Source of the DNA: Climacteris rufus
Taxonomy: Eukaryota > Chordata > Aves > Passeriformes > Climacteridae
Direction: 5' to 3'
NCBI GenBank assembly: GCA_013398175.1
Contig: VZRZ01005957.1
Location: 372,498-436,497 of the forward strand
DNA length: 64,000 nucleotides
Position numbers and translations under genes: made by a program. This document shows, piece after piece, positions 1 through 10,700 of the stretch (positions are counted from its first letter, which is position 1; every line of letters starts with the position of its first letter). The notes under the pieces were generated by a model. It did no database searches. It was not told where the DNA came from and saw only the letters and a list, made by a program, of their open reading frames with translations.

Positions 1-1461
1 TTTAGTAAAAGTTTTTTTATTAATACAGTAATTCTGTTCATATTAAAAACCTTTTTTTTTTTTTTTATTATGCACCATTACACATTTTTGGTCCATAAAA
101 ACAAGGATTAAAAAGAAGAAAAAAAACCATTGCTGTTATTGTATGATATCAGGACTGGGAGTAGGAACTTTAAACAACAAAAAATGACGAAACTAAGAAC
201 ATCACATTTTTCCCAGTGCTGCTTCCCATATGGTAATAACTGCCTGTGGCATGAAGAAACTTATTACAGCTTTGCTGGGTTTGATTGTGTAGAATTTTTT
301 TTTTTCCAGAAGGGTTCTCCCTTGCTTCATTATTTTTCTGAAAAATGTGAGGAAATTTTTAGTCTGATTTACAGGTATTTTAAAATAATACTAACAGAAA
401 GTTATTTAAGTAATTTTTTTCTGTAGCTGTAGTGACAAACTGGGCTTTAAATGTCATCTTTTAATGTGACTCATAAAATACACTTGCAATACTACATGAA
501 GTGCAAATTAGATTTTATGAATTCATTATTTCCACTATATGTTTTTGGTAGCAGTACTTAATGTTTGATTCTGTAAAGATTTTCATAAAACAGAAAAAAA
601 AAGCAAAAATCTGAGCTTTTCCAGAAAGAAGTTCTGCTTAAGACCTAACATGAAGCTTGGTTAAAATACAAAGTAGTACTTTAATTTCTTTTACTTTTGA
701 GGATAATGCCAAGTTCTACTGGTGCTACATATGTCCAAAGTTGGGGAAGAAGGACAAGAGGAATTGATCCTCACATCCAGCAAATTAGGACAGACCACAG
801 TTAAAGTGAAGACAGGACCAGGAGAAAGCCACAGCTCATGGTGGGAAAAGAGTGAGGAATGCACTGGAATAGCAGTGGAGCTCAGACTTCGAGGACAGAA
901 TTGATGGCAACTGAGGTCAAGTTACACTGGACTAGAAAGCAGGCAATGCTACCCTGGCTTTCCAAAGTTTTGTGCTTTGGGAAGGCATGATAGCTGAACT
1001 GCAGAGAATGGACATTTTATGTGAGTCAAAAATAAAGAAGGAGAGAGAAGAAAGAACAAGAAAGGAGGAAAGCTGAAAATTTTAAATTATAGTAACTTCA
1101 GGCACAATCAGCAGCTCCACAGATGGAATGAGAGAAAGCTAATCTGGCAGTAAAATATTTTTCCAATTCCAAACTGGACTTTCTAGGAACCAGTCTCTTA
1201 GTGCAAGCTCTGCCCTACCACCGGCCTGCCAGGACAGCCCTCCCAGGCCCTATTTTGCTAACCACATTTTGTATAATGCCTTTCCCCACTGCTCTGACCC
1301 CAGATATTTCCAGCTAGCCCTGCCATGCTCCTGTATCCCTCCTATATGGTAAATGAAGTGTCAGCTCTGATTTTGAGGTGAGTTCTAAGGACTAGCACAT
1401 AGGGTTAGCAGATATGTACTGGCAAGCTCCATAGCTGGCTTTTCATGTTCCAAATGCTTTT

Positions 1462-1575
1462 TATATACATATATATATATATATATTTCTACAAACACAT
1501 GTATGCATTCACAGATACACTCATATACTTATACACATCTATATGTGTATCTATAAACACATACACATATGAATA
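1462..1575. repeat. AT microsatellite and TACACA-rich tract
   Basis: An AT dinucleotide run (1462-1487) is followed by about 90 bases rich in TATAC and ACACAT, including an 8-bp hairpin ATACACAT/ATGTGTAT at 1531-1550. Confidence 0.8.
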
Positions 1576-3606
1576 TAAAAGACAGACCTCCAGGGAAACC
1601 AAAGCCATGAGAAATTTGCAAAGAGCTGCTGACAGGAAATAGGTACGTAAGCAAAGACTGAGTTGGCAATACACTGTGTTACATCTTTTGTGCATACATT
1701 AGCTGAAATAAATGTTTTGAACCATGTTTCCTTTCCTTGTTGTAAGTGTTCATCTGTCTGTATGTCTATGTGCCTAACACTTTCTGTTGAAAGTGCTGTT
1801 TGTTGAGGAACAGTGCTTCTGGGAGAACAGCTGCTTCTGCTCCAGCAGCTTTTCTCCCTGTCCTCTTTCTCTGTGCCCTGCCCAGTTGCTTCTGATATAA
1901 TCCCAAAGCTGCTCTTCCTGGGTGGTTAGCAGCAGGTTTCAGGTAGGTTTAACTTCTTCTCAAGAGGATTTTTGCAGAGGTCGTCCCTTGCCCCTCCTTA
2001 AATATCTGTCTTACTGGTTTTGGTGCTTTGTCGTTTTTTGTTTATTAGTTCTGAGGGGGATGAATGCTTGGGATTTGGGGTTTTTTTGCCCTTTTTATTT
2101 GGTTGGTTGATTGATTGGGGTGGTGGTGCTGTGGTTTGTCATACTTTTATCTTTTTTTTCCTGAGGCCCCAGAGATACCTGCGGAGAGATCAGAGACATC
2201 TTTTGTGAAATTAGAGAAACACGGAGTCTCTTTGAGTTTATAAATAACCTTTGGGTAGCAACAGCAGGACAGAAAAATGAAACTCATTAAGGAGTTGCAG
2301 TTCTTGATTGCTGTGCCAGTTTTGTTTACCTTAACAGAAAAATTTGGCCTTCAAAGTGAAGATTCACCCAGCTAACATTTCTAATTTTATCTTTTTATTT
2401 GTGTCACCTTCAAATGTTGTGGATGTGAAGCAGAGGTATAAACACCATCCAAGAAATACTCGTCTATTCTTGCCAGGTTTTTGGTACATAGCACAAGCTG
2501 TATTGTGATATGAGTAAAAATTGAGGAAGTGGATCTAAAAAGATATTTATATGTTTGGCATACAGAACAGAAATGCAGAAGCATAGAGTCACTTAAGCAT
2601 GCTAAAAAAGAAGTTTGTGTTTTGCAGACAGAACTCTCTCATGACAGGCTCATTAAAAGTTCTTGCTGCCAAATGGTGCTTGTTTTCACCTTCAAAGCTG
2701 TCTGTGTTAATAATGAGCAACTCCACTTGCAAGTTATTTAGATAAACTATTGTTCCTCTCAAGTGGAGGGAGGTCACACACTCAGCAAAAGAATTCAAGT
2801 GCCTATTGCTCAAAAACACTGCTATAGTCTAAGCTGGTGTGGCACATTCTCGATGACATCTAGCTTAGCAGAACTTGACAGTAGGAGGGATTTGCTTCTG
2901 CTGAGTTACCTGACTCTACTTTGCAAGCCTAAATGACTAGTGTCTTCAGGTTTACTATCAGAGCCTTTGTTTCTCTGTTTTGTATTTTGTAGCTTTCCAG
3001 CCCCATAAACTCTTCATGTGAAACACACTATTCCTCTTGAGTCAGCTAGCTTGCTATCCTTAAGTGTTTCTACTTTCACAGATGGCTATTTTGTGATATC
3101 TCTCCATTCCTCTGGGGGCATTGTTGTCAGCAGCTGGCACATTCCCCATACACTAAAGCCTCCAACCATAGAGCAGTTCTACAGTAACAATGAGAATCTG
3201 TAGGATATTTTCCATAACACTATTAAAGGATAGATTCAAGGGAGGAGCACAGGACAAACCTTGATTCTTTGTGCTTACTGTAAAAATAACTAACACTGTC
3301 ACAGTTTTAACTTAAGTGAACAGCCAAGGTAATCTGATGGTAAAGGAGAGTTGGCCAAAAGCATACTAGATTGCTGTCTTCAAGAGGCAGAGCAAGATAT
3401 TCTGCATTCAAGCTATACATCTAGCATTCTTCTTTCCCTGTCTACAGATGTAAATGCCCTATTCAAGATCTTTACTGATGGAAAAGCTTTACAGGTCCTT
3501 TCAGCTATTGAATCTCTCACAAGAAGCAATATTTTTTTCTAGTATGAAATCGTACATATCAGGATCTGGAGCATGAAAATGTTTGCAAATAAGTAATTTC
3601 TATTAC

Positions 3607-3613
<7 letters not shown>

Positions 3614-3644
<31 letters not shown>
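3614..3644. repeat. (TA)n microsatellite
   Basis: A run of TA dinucleotides ends in a short ACAC stretch. Confidence 0.95.
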
Positions 3645-5689
3645 TTTCAATTAAGCAAAAAAGCTCAACAAAGCATACTAGAGGCAACAGAGCACAAATA
3701 GGAAATCTGTGCAACTATCAGTCTTCCAAATACTTGGGACTGTGGGCTATTTGCCCACAGTGCAAATATACAGTGCTGTATACAATGTTCAGACACTGAA
3801 TAATTTCTAGACTACTATGACCGCTAAACCTTATAATAGAGTCATTTCATAATTAAAATCTGATGCCTACGAAAAAAAGATTCATAAAGATAGGATCACC
3901 TAACCAGAAGCTAATGGAATAGTGTAGCTGTATTAAAAATTGAATTTATGAAAGTGAATATAACATTTGAAAATATTTCTTGCAGCCTCTGAGACTTTTT
4001 TTTTTTTGGCTAAGAGTTGTAAAATATCTCTTTTTGTCTTCTGTGTGTGGTACTTTTCATAAAGTATTCCCTCAATCTCATTCATTTCCCTCTGCTTTGC
4101 CACTCTACTTATTTAATGAACAGTCATCTGTTCTTACCAGACATTAACTATGTGAATGAAGAAGTCCCCAACATGATTTATGCATCTTGTTATCTGCCCG
4201 TCAAAGATGAAAATGAACTGCCTTGTTTAACATTCCAGTCAATAATAGGTCAAATTTTATTCTTCCTCAGGCTCATTTTATTTTGTTTACGTAGAAAACT
4301 GACATCAGTCAATGCAAATAGAGATGTTATATTACAGACTTTAAATCTAGGAAGACAGTCCTCAGATTAATTCTGTGGTCTTGCAAAATAGGCTAAAATA
4401 ACATAGCAGCAGACAGTAACCCTACCTGCATTGGAAATGGTTTTCTTCAAGTACAAGTATGTAACAGTACCTGAGGATACAATCCTAGTGATTTACAACT
4501 ATAAATGTGATAAAATATGGAAATCAGTTCCTTTCTGCTTAGTTCTTCCATAAGAATAAAGGCTGATAAACAGAAAGACTATGTACATAGTTGCATTGTT
4601 TCAAATAGCCAAAATAATTGCAAGAAAAATTGTATTTAATATTAAAGTACGTGATTTTTCTAATGTGCTATGTCTCCTGTCAAATGGTGTTAATGTTCCT
4701 TAATGGTCATATGAAAGGAGCTATCTTTAGGGCACCTATGAATATATTCTGGTCTGAATACAAAGGAGATGCTTGTGAATGTGAGGAACACAAAAGTTTT
4801 GGCACGTTGGTTACTTATATTTGGGTTCATTTCTTCCATGACCATAAGCACTCTACTGTACAAGATTTGCATTAGGCCTATTAAAATTTTAATTGCTTCC
4901 TTACAGCAAGTGAATATAAAATACCAACAGGAATGTGATTATCTATGTTTGAAACTAATAAACTCCACTTTATTCATGGTCAGCCATATATGTCATATAT
5001 TGAAATATCACTTTAGCAAATCTTTTATTATCATCCCTTTAACAGAGCATTAGCTATGAATTTATAATTATGAATTAGAATTTGAGAACAACTCCAAATA
5101 CTTGGTTCCTTCCCAGACTGACAGAAATAAAATGCTTGAGTCCAGACAAGCATCTTTTGTCCCAGTCAGTCAGTGTTTGGATTTCATCTGCAGGTTCCTG
5201 ACCCTTTGTGTAAAATCATTTAAGAACTTTCATCTTAATTTGTCATCCTCTAAACTAATGTTTTATTTTCTGTAATCAAGAATTCCTAAACCCACCCTAC
5301 CTAGCTCTAACGCTAAACAGAAAATAGTTGGTGTCTTGGATAGAAAGCATCACTGACTTGTGGCTTTATTGCTAGGGCTGTTTACTCTTATCTGCAGGCA
5401 CGTTTCAGTGGAAACCACCCAGGGCAAAATAAAATTTGCTTCAGTAGCTGTGGGCTCCTGCTTGTCATACTATTGTACATACTAATCAAACGTGTCTCTA
5501 ACTGAAAAACAAGCAGATAGACACTGATAAAACTGGCTTGAAAATCATCTCTCTTCTGTACAGAAATGCTGAATGCTTGCTGTAGGCCATATTTTGCTTC
5601 TGTCCCTCCCAGATGTTTTGTGTAATAACAAATCAAATAAATGAAGCCATCAGCAAACAGCGAAAGAAGATGTCAAAACCCAGAGACCC

Positions 5690-5712
5690 AAACAACAAAC
5701 AAACAAACAAAA
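5690..5712. repeat. (CAAA)n short tandem repeat
   Basis: CAAACAACAAACAAACAAAC-type sequence, about five units with one irregular unit. Confidence 0.8.
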
Positions 5713-6544
5713 GTGAGAGTAAACCTTTTTTCATAAATGAGATATGCATAGGCTTAGTGCACATTTAATACCTTAATATTCAGGCACACCAGAACATCTG
5801 GGAGCTCCAAACTCCAGACCACAGCTGGTAGAGACTCAGCCAGTTCAGAGCATAAGCAGTAAAAGTTTGGGTCTGTCTGAGCTTTCCCACGAAGACATAA
5901 CCTAACTTCCTGTGGGACCTGCTGAAGTCTAACTACTACTTCAGCTTTCGATCTTGAATCACTGAAACTACAACAGAGCAGCAGCTGCTGTAATCCAGGA
6001 TGATCAGGAATCATATATTTTACCTAATCTTATTTGATTTCAGTAATGACCTTGGATATTTTTTAACTATAGAAATGGGTTTTTTGCATGTAGAATCTCC
6101 TTATTTTATTAGTTTATGAGATGAATGATGCATGTGTAAAGATGGAGGCCCACTTAATCTATTTTTCTTTTGTTTATAAGGAAGTGCTATTAATCTAGGA
6201 ACCATTTCAGAAAACATACCAAATATGTTTGTCACTGGTTATTCTTCTTTCTGTGTAGAAAGGTGAATTAAATAAATTTACATGTTTTGTAAAGTAAACT
6301 GTTTCCTATCTACTAAGAAAAATCAGAAATAATGATATTAATTTTCAAATTTTATTACAATTAAATATGCAGACATGATCTGTTAGTTACAGGATTGCAC
6401 TGACATATGTATAATCTAAAGCTATTAATATTAATGGCTTTAAAATATTAAATAGATATGCTGGAACATGAAATAGTTATGTGTTTCCTGTATTTTAGTG
6501 ATTACTGTGGTCTCTCAATTTTAGTGCAGACATGGGTGGTTGTA

Positions 6545-6914
6545 TCACAGAATCACAGAATTGTTTGGGTTGGAAGGGATCTCTGAAGATAATTTCATCC
6601 AAACCCCTGCCAAGGCAGGGTCATCTAGAGCAGGTTACACAGGAATGTGTCCAGGTGGGTTTTGAATATCTCCAGAGAAGGAGACTCCATGACCTCCCTG
6701 GGCAGCCTGTTCCAGTGCTCTGCCACCCTCAATGTAAAGAATGTAAAGAATGTAAAGAAGTTCTTCTTCATGTTGAGGTAGAACTTTTTGTTTCTGGCCA
6801 TTGCTCCTTATCCTGTCACTGGACACCAATGAAAAGAGTCTCTTGGCACTGCCTTTCAGATGTTTATACACATTAATGAGGTCCTCTCCCAGCCTTCTCT
6901 TCTCTAGACTAAAC
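6545..6914 (-). mobile_element. CR1 LINE 3' fragment, 5'-truncated
   Basis: The + strand reads TCACAGAATCACAGAA, then TTTGGGTTGGAAGGGAT, then the familiar CR1 run ending GCCTTCTCTTCTCTAGACT. This is the reverse complement of a CR1 3' end, so the element lies on the minus strand with its terminal octamers at the left. Only about 370 bp of the 3' end remains, which is typical CR1 5' truncation. Within it, 6731-6757 is three tandem copies of AATGTAAAG where one is expected. Confidence 0.92.
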
Positions 6915-7630
6915 ATTATGCTAGACATTGCATATCAATGTATTAACAGGCAGTCCCTCCCATGAAGAGCTTTTAATGGAAATAAGCAAAGCAAGGAGTA
7001 GGAGATCAGAAGACTTACATTTCTTATTTTAAAGGCAGTTGATTATGATGAGGGAGAAATTTGGTTTGAGGTAAGGCACTGATAGCAAACTTCTTGGTTT
7101 TTTTTGTTAGATATCATCATTTTAAAAGTGCTGCTGTAAAGTCTTTTTTATTTTTCATCAACAAAAACTGTATTGGTGCTCATTGCCATGAGTAATGGTG
7201 GCATAAAATCACAACAGAACGATTAGACTTTTGGTCAAGCCTTTTTCATCAAGATGTTTCCAGACTTCAGGAACAATCCTGTTCCTATAATAAGGATGCT
7301 ATTTGTTCCAGCACTTTATCCAGGACATGAGATTTTACCTCTGTCACACTGGGAAGGTACAAGAGCAGAAGAGGTTCTTACCTGACTCTCAGGCTGAATG
7401 ACATGAGTTAGTGATGACTCAGAATATATGGACTGACAGGGGGCATGCCTTTCTGCTTCTCTCCACTCTCATGACAGAATTGATATGCCCCTCCTATTAT
7501 GATCCAATGCAGAGTTCTACTTTTTGCAGTTGTTCTCAGGGTTGCAGAGTTTTACAATAACTGTTGTCAGAGTTTTCTTTCTATTAAAGCAAAAAACAAT
7601 TCTTTTAAATTTATTTTCAATGTGAAAAAT

Positions 7631-7650
7631 TCTGTTTGTTATTGCTTCAG
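7631..7650 (+). promoter_or_regulatory. 3' splice site of the switch II exon
   Basis: A T-rich tract ends in TTGCTTCAG immediately before GAC, the first codon of the RAB3 exon. The frame starts exactly at the AG, so the site is fixed by the conserved protein. Confidence 0.93.
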
Positions 7651-7769
7651 GACACAGCAGGCCAGGAGAGATACAGAACAATTACCACAGCTTATTACCG
7701 GGGTGCAATGGGCTTCATTTTAATGTATGACATCACAAATGAAGACTCTTTCAATGCTGTGCAGGATTG
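7651..7769 (+). CDS. RAB3C: RAB3C, exon with switch II (DTAGQE) motif
   Basis: This is an internal coding exon of a RAB3-type small GTPase, a synaptic- and secretory-vesicle protein that cycles between GTP and GDP states and recruits effectors such as RIM and rabphilin (family knowledge). Read in frame from the first base it gives 39 codons plus TG. It opens with DTAGQERYRT, the G3/switch II motif whose Gln is catalytic, and continues through TTAYYRGAMGFILMYDIT to NEDSFNAVQD. The terminal TG is completed to TGG (Trp) by the first base of the exon at 57081. A pyrimidine-rich tract ending in CAG precedes it and GTAAGT follows. The 119-bp length and phase match what I recall for this exon in RAB3 genes. 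NEDSF replaces the usual NEESF, a conservative change. This exon alone does not separate RAB3A, B and C; the paralogue call comes from the next exon. Confidence in RAB3 is very high, in RAB3C high. Confidence 0.95.
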
Positions 7770-7775
7770 GTAAGT
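7770..7775 (+). promoter_or_regulatory. 5' splice site of the switch II exon
   Basis: GATTG is followed by GTAAGT, a full match to the U1 donor consensus. It cuts within the Trp codon (TG/G), the same phase that the exon at 57081 restores. Confidence 0.93.
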
Positions 7776-10700
7776 AAAAATTGGAATTCATATTAAACAT
7801 CAGTAAGAATGTGTGATATCACTAATCTGCTGTGACAGTGTAAATAATTTTTGAAGACTTATTTCCAAATACAATGCTCAAGCATTCCTATACCCAAATA
7901 TATGGTCATGGGGGGTTTTTAGTCAGGAAAGACAATGAATACTTTAAAAAGTGTTGCACATAATTAATCGTAACCATTATGTTTTCTGTAATTTCACTTC
8001 ATGTAGGTTATTGGTACTACTAAAAACAGCAACATGCTAGTGTGGAGACTAACTGCTATGAAAGTATTTCCATATTTTATGGAAAAAAAATAGATACTAT
8101 GTTGAAGGTTATCTTTGAAATTAATTTTTCATCATGTTGCTTTTAACCATGACTGAATATTCTGTCAGTTCTGTGCATCAAGTTTTAAAATGAGCAAACT
8201 TTATCAGAAAAGCAGAACCTAGAATGGCTGGAACTTATATTACCTAGTGTTATGTGAATGTCCAGATGTCTCTATAAAAGCAGAGACATAATTTTAATCA
8301 CACATTATTGTGGTCAGTCAGCATCCATACAATCTAAAGCTGACCTAAAAGGGAAGCCAGAGTTTACCTCAGAGAGGTTTTTTCCTTTACAAGTTATTTT
8401 GATATCTGAGAGCCTTCCAGCAGTTCCCTGAGTGATATGAATAACATTTGTCATGTGTGCTCCACATCCTCTCTTGCATGCAGTTCTCATAGGATAATTG
8501 TGTTTGAAAGAGGACTTTGTTCAGAGTTTGTGTGATTTCTTTCTTTCAGTAAATTTCTTTGGCTTTTTAAAAATTTATTTCAAGAAATGCTTTGCTGTGT
8601 ACTTCTTTCAGGACAGACAAGGTCAGAAACATGTTTTATACTTAAAAAGTACTGATGCTGTGATGCCTGTTTTTAACAGGAATTGCTACCCAGCCTTAAC
8701 CTGTCTGAGAAAAAATATTTTCTGTCCTTCATACTCTTCTACTAATTATTGTGGTAGAAAGTATCATAGAACCCATGGAGCACCTTTGCTCTCAAAACCT
8801 GGAGTTTTTTTTGGTCTGTATAAGCTGAGACTTATTCATTTTTCGCTGTGAAAATAATAGCTGAGAACCTTGCCTTGATTCTTCTCTAATGAAATGGGAT
8901 ATTTTGTTGGCTAGCAATTCCTGTGTAAGCACCAGAGATGTAGTCATTCACAGTCCTCCAGGGGAAAGGGGCAACTGCAGACTGTCCCATCTTCTCTGCA
9001 CCAAGTTATGTGTACAACCCTACACCAAATTGCTCTTATGAGCAACTCCTTTATTTGTGAGAGAATCAATAAGCTTGCAAGACTAATATAGATTGGATAA
9101 ATATCTTTTGGATAGTTGAATGTATCTGAGTGGAGTTTCTGCTTGATACTCCAAGAGGAAGGACTGTTTACTCCCTGTGACTTGTTATGCCAAATAGATG
9201 TTCTGCCCATGTTGTACAAGCTGGAAACATCATGTGAGTACTTGGTGTTTCACATTTGTGAGTTCTGCTCTGTTCAACAGCATGAGACAGCATCTCCAAC
9301 CTAACAGGAGGTAGCTCAAAGTGCTATTCATAGATGCTGTTGTGAAAGCTTAGTGAAAACAGGGAATCAAGGAGTACACCAACCTCCCAGCTGAACCTGC
9401 AGATGTGGCTGCCAACATCTCTGCTTCCTGGCCCTGCCAGCTGAAGCATTTTCTTGCTTTGCCTTGCTTTTCATTGTCCATGGGCTGATTCTGTTCTAAT
9501 CCTGGGTTAACTGGGTGATAATGTCTATCCAGGACCAGCTGTGATCTGCAAATCTCATTGTCCCATCTCCAGGCAAACCAGATGGCATACTGTGTATTAT
9601 CTCTCTTCCTCTAACACAGAGATTTCTTTTATAGCTAGTGTAAATATGAGTACTTATTATTAATTTTCTCACCCGTTTGTTTTCCAGTCTCCTGGATCTG
9701 TTATGTTTGGCACTCTTTGTTTTCTGGTAAAAAGTAACTAGGCTCTGTACTAATTAAAAAGAAAAAAGTCACTGTAAAATGAAGGAAGAAAATATTTAAA
9801 AGCTGTGGAGTTTTAAAATGTATTCATTATGAAATACGATTTTTTGATCATTTTTATGTAGAAGTTTTACAAAGAGTTGACAGCTCTTATAGAAATTTGG
9901 GGGAAAGAAGAGGTTGCAGTATTATGTGTCGAGAGCTGCTGAGAAGTCAGCTGCATGATGAAAGGAATGACAGATATGCTGAGTGCCTCAGTTGTCAGGA
10001 TGAGACATAGATTTCCTGTTATTTGTATTTTTAATGTCATAAGCCCACTTACTGCTCTGTTGTTCTTCCTCTTTTTCATTACTCCATCTTGCAGCTCATA
10101 ATTAATTTTGATCAGCCTTGGCTTCAATTTTGATGGTAATTACAAAACTACAGCTTGCTTCTGAATGTGAGAAAGTTAAAGAAAACTGTCAATTACCAAT
10201 GCTGCAGTAAAATAAGCATGTCTATTTGCAGGTATCTGTATCCTTCTTAAAGTTATGGGACGAGAGAGCAGAAACTTTTAAGCCCTTCTGGGGCTTAAAG
10301 TGCTTTTTTCTGTGATAAATGTGCCTCTCTAAGCATAGTGCTGTTTCATATACGTGCACAACAGGCCAAATACAAGTTTAAATCACATCAGTTTCAAGAC
10401 TTGATCTAGAAACTGCACTGCGGTCAGGACAATGAATCCACAGGTACCTTGTAGACGTGGATAAAGGACTTTGGTTTAAAATGTGTGTTGGAATTAGTTT
10501 TTATGTTAAAAGGTATTTTTTGCAGCCTGAAATATGACTGACATTTCTGCTTTTTAAGTACAGATACAGATGAATAATGTCTCTCTAGATGCCATATCTA
10601 AGTCAACATAAATCTATTCAGCTGTGAAAAATTCTATATCTAATGCAACTATTAACATTTTATGTTAAAAAAATCAATATGTGTAATTTTATCTACGTCT

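Larger units (their letters stand above)
1..7650 (+). other. RAB3C: 3' part of the intron upstream of the switch II exon
   Basis: This is AT-rich intronic sequence. I looked for the P-loop exon (GNSSVGKTSF) and the switch I segment (STVGIDFKVK) and found neither, so the exon carrying them should be upstream of the window. Recognisable content is limited to AT microsatellites at 1462-1487 and 3614-3644, a CAAA run near 5690, a short perfect hairpin at 3739-3761, and a truncated CR1 at 6545-6914. Open frames here are at most 117 codons, with no recognised domain. Confidence 0.8.

Noticed and set aside
4047..4370. 107-codon ORF
   Set aside because: No domain recognised and no credible ATG or splice context; consistent with chance in intronic DNA.
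6532..6928. 114- and 97-codon ORFs on opposite strands
   Set aside because: Both cover the CR1 fragment at 6545-6914.
1..7650. P-loop/switch I exon of RAB3C
   Set aside because: No frame with GNSSVGKT or TVGIDFKV-like wording was found; it should be upstream.
8498..8851. 117-codon ORF
   Set aside because: It starts at TTG, has no recognisable domain and is rich in Phe/Tyr as expected from AT-rich DNA.
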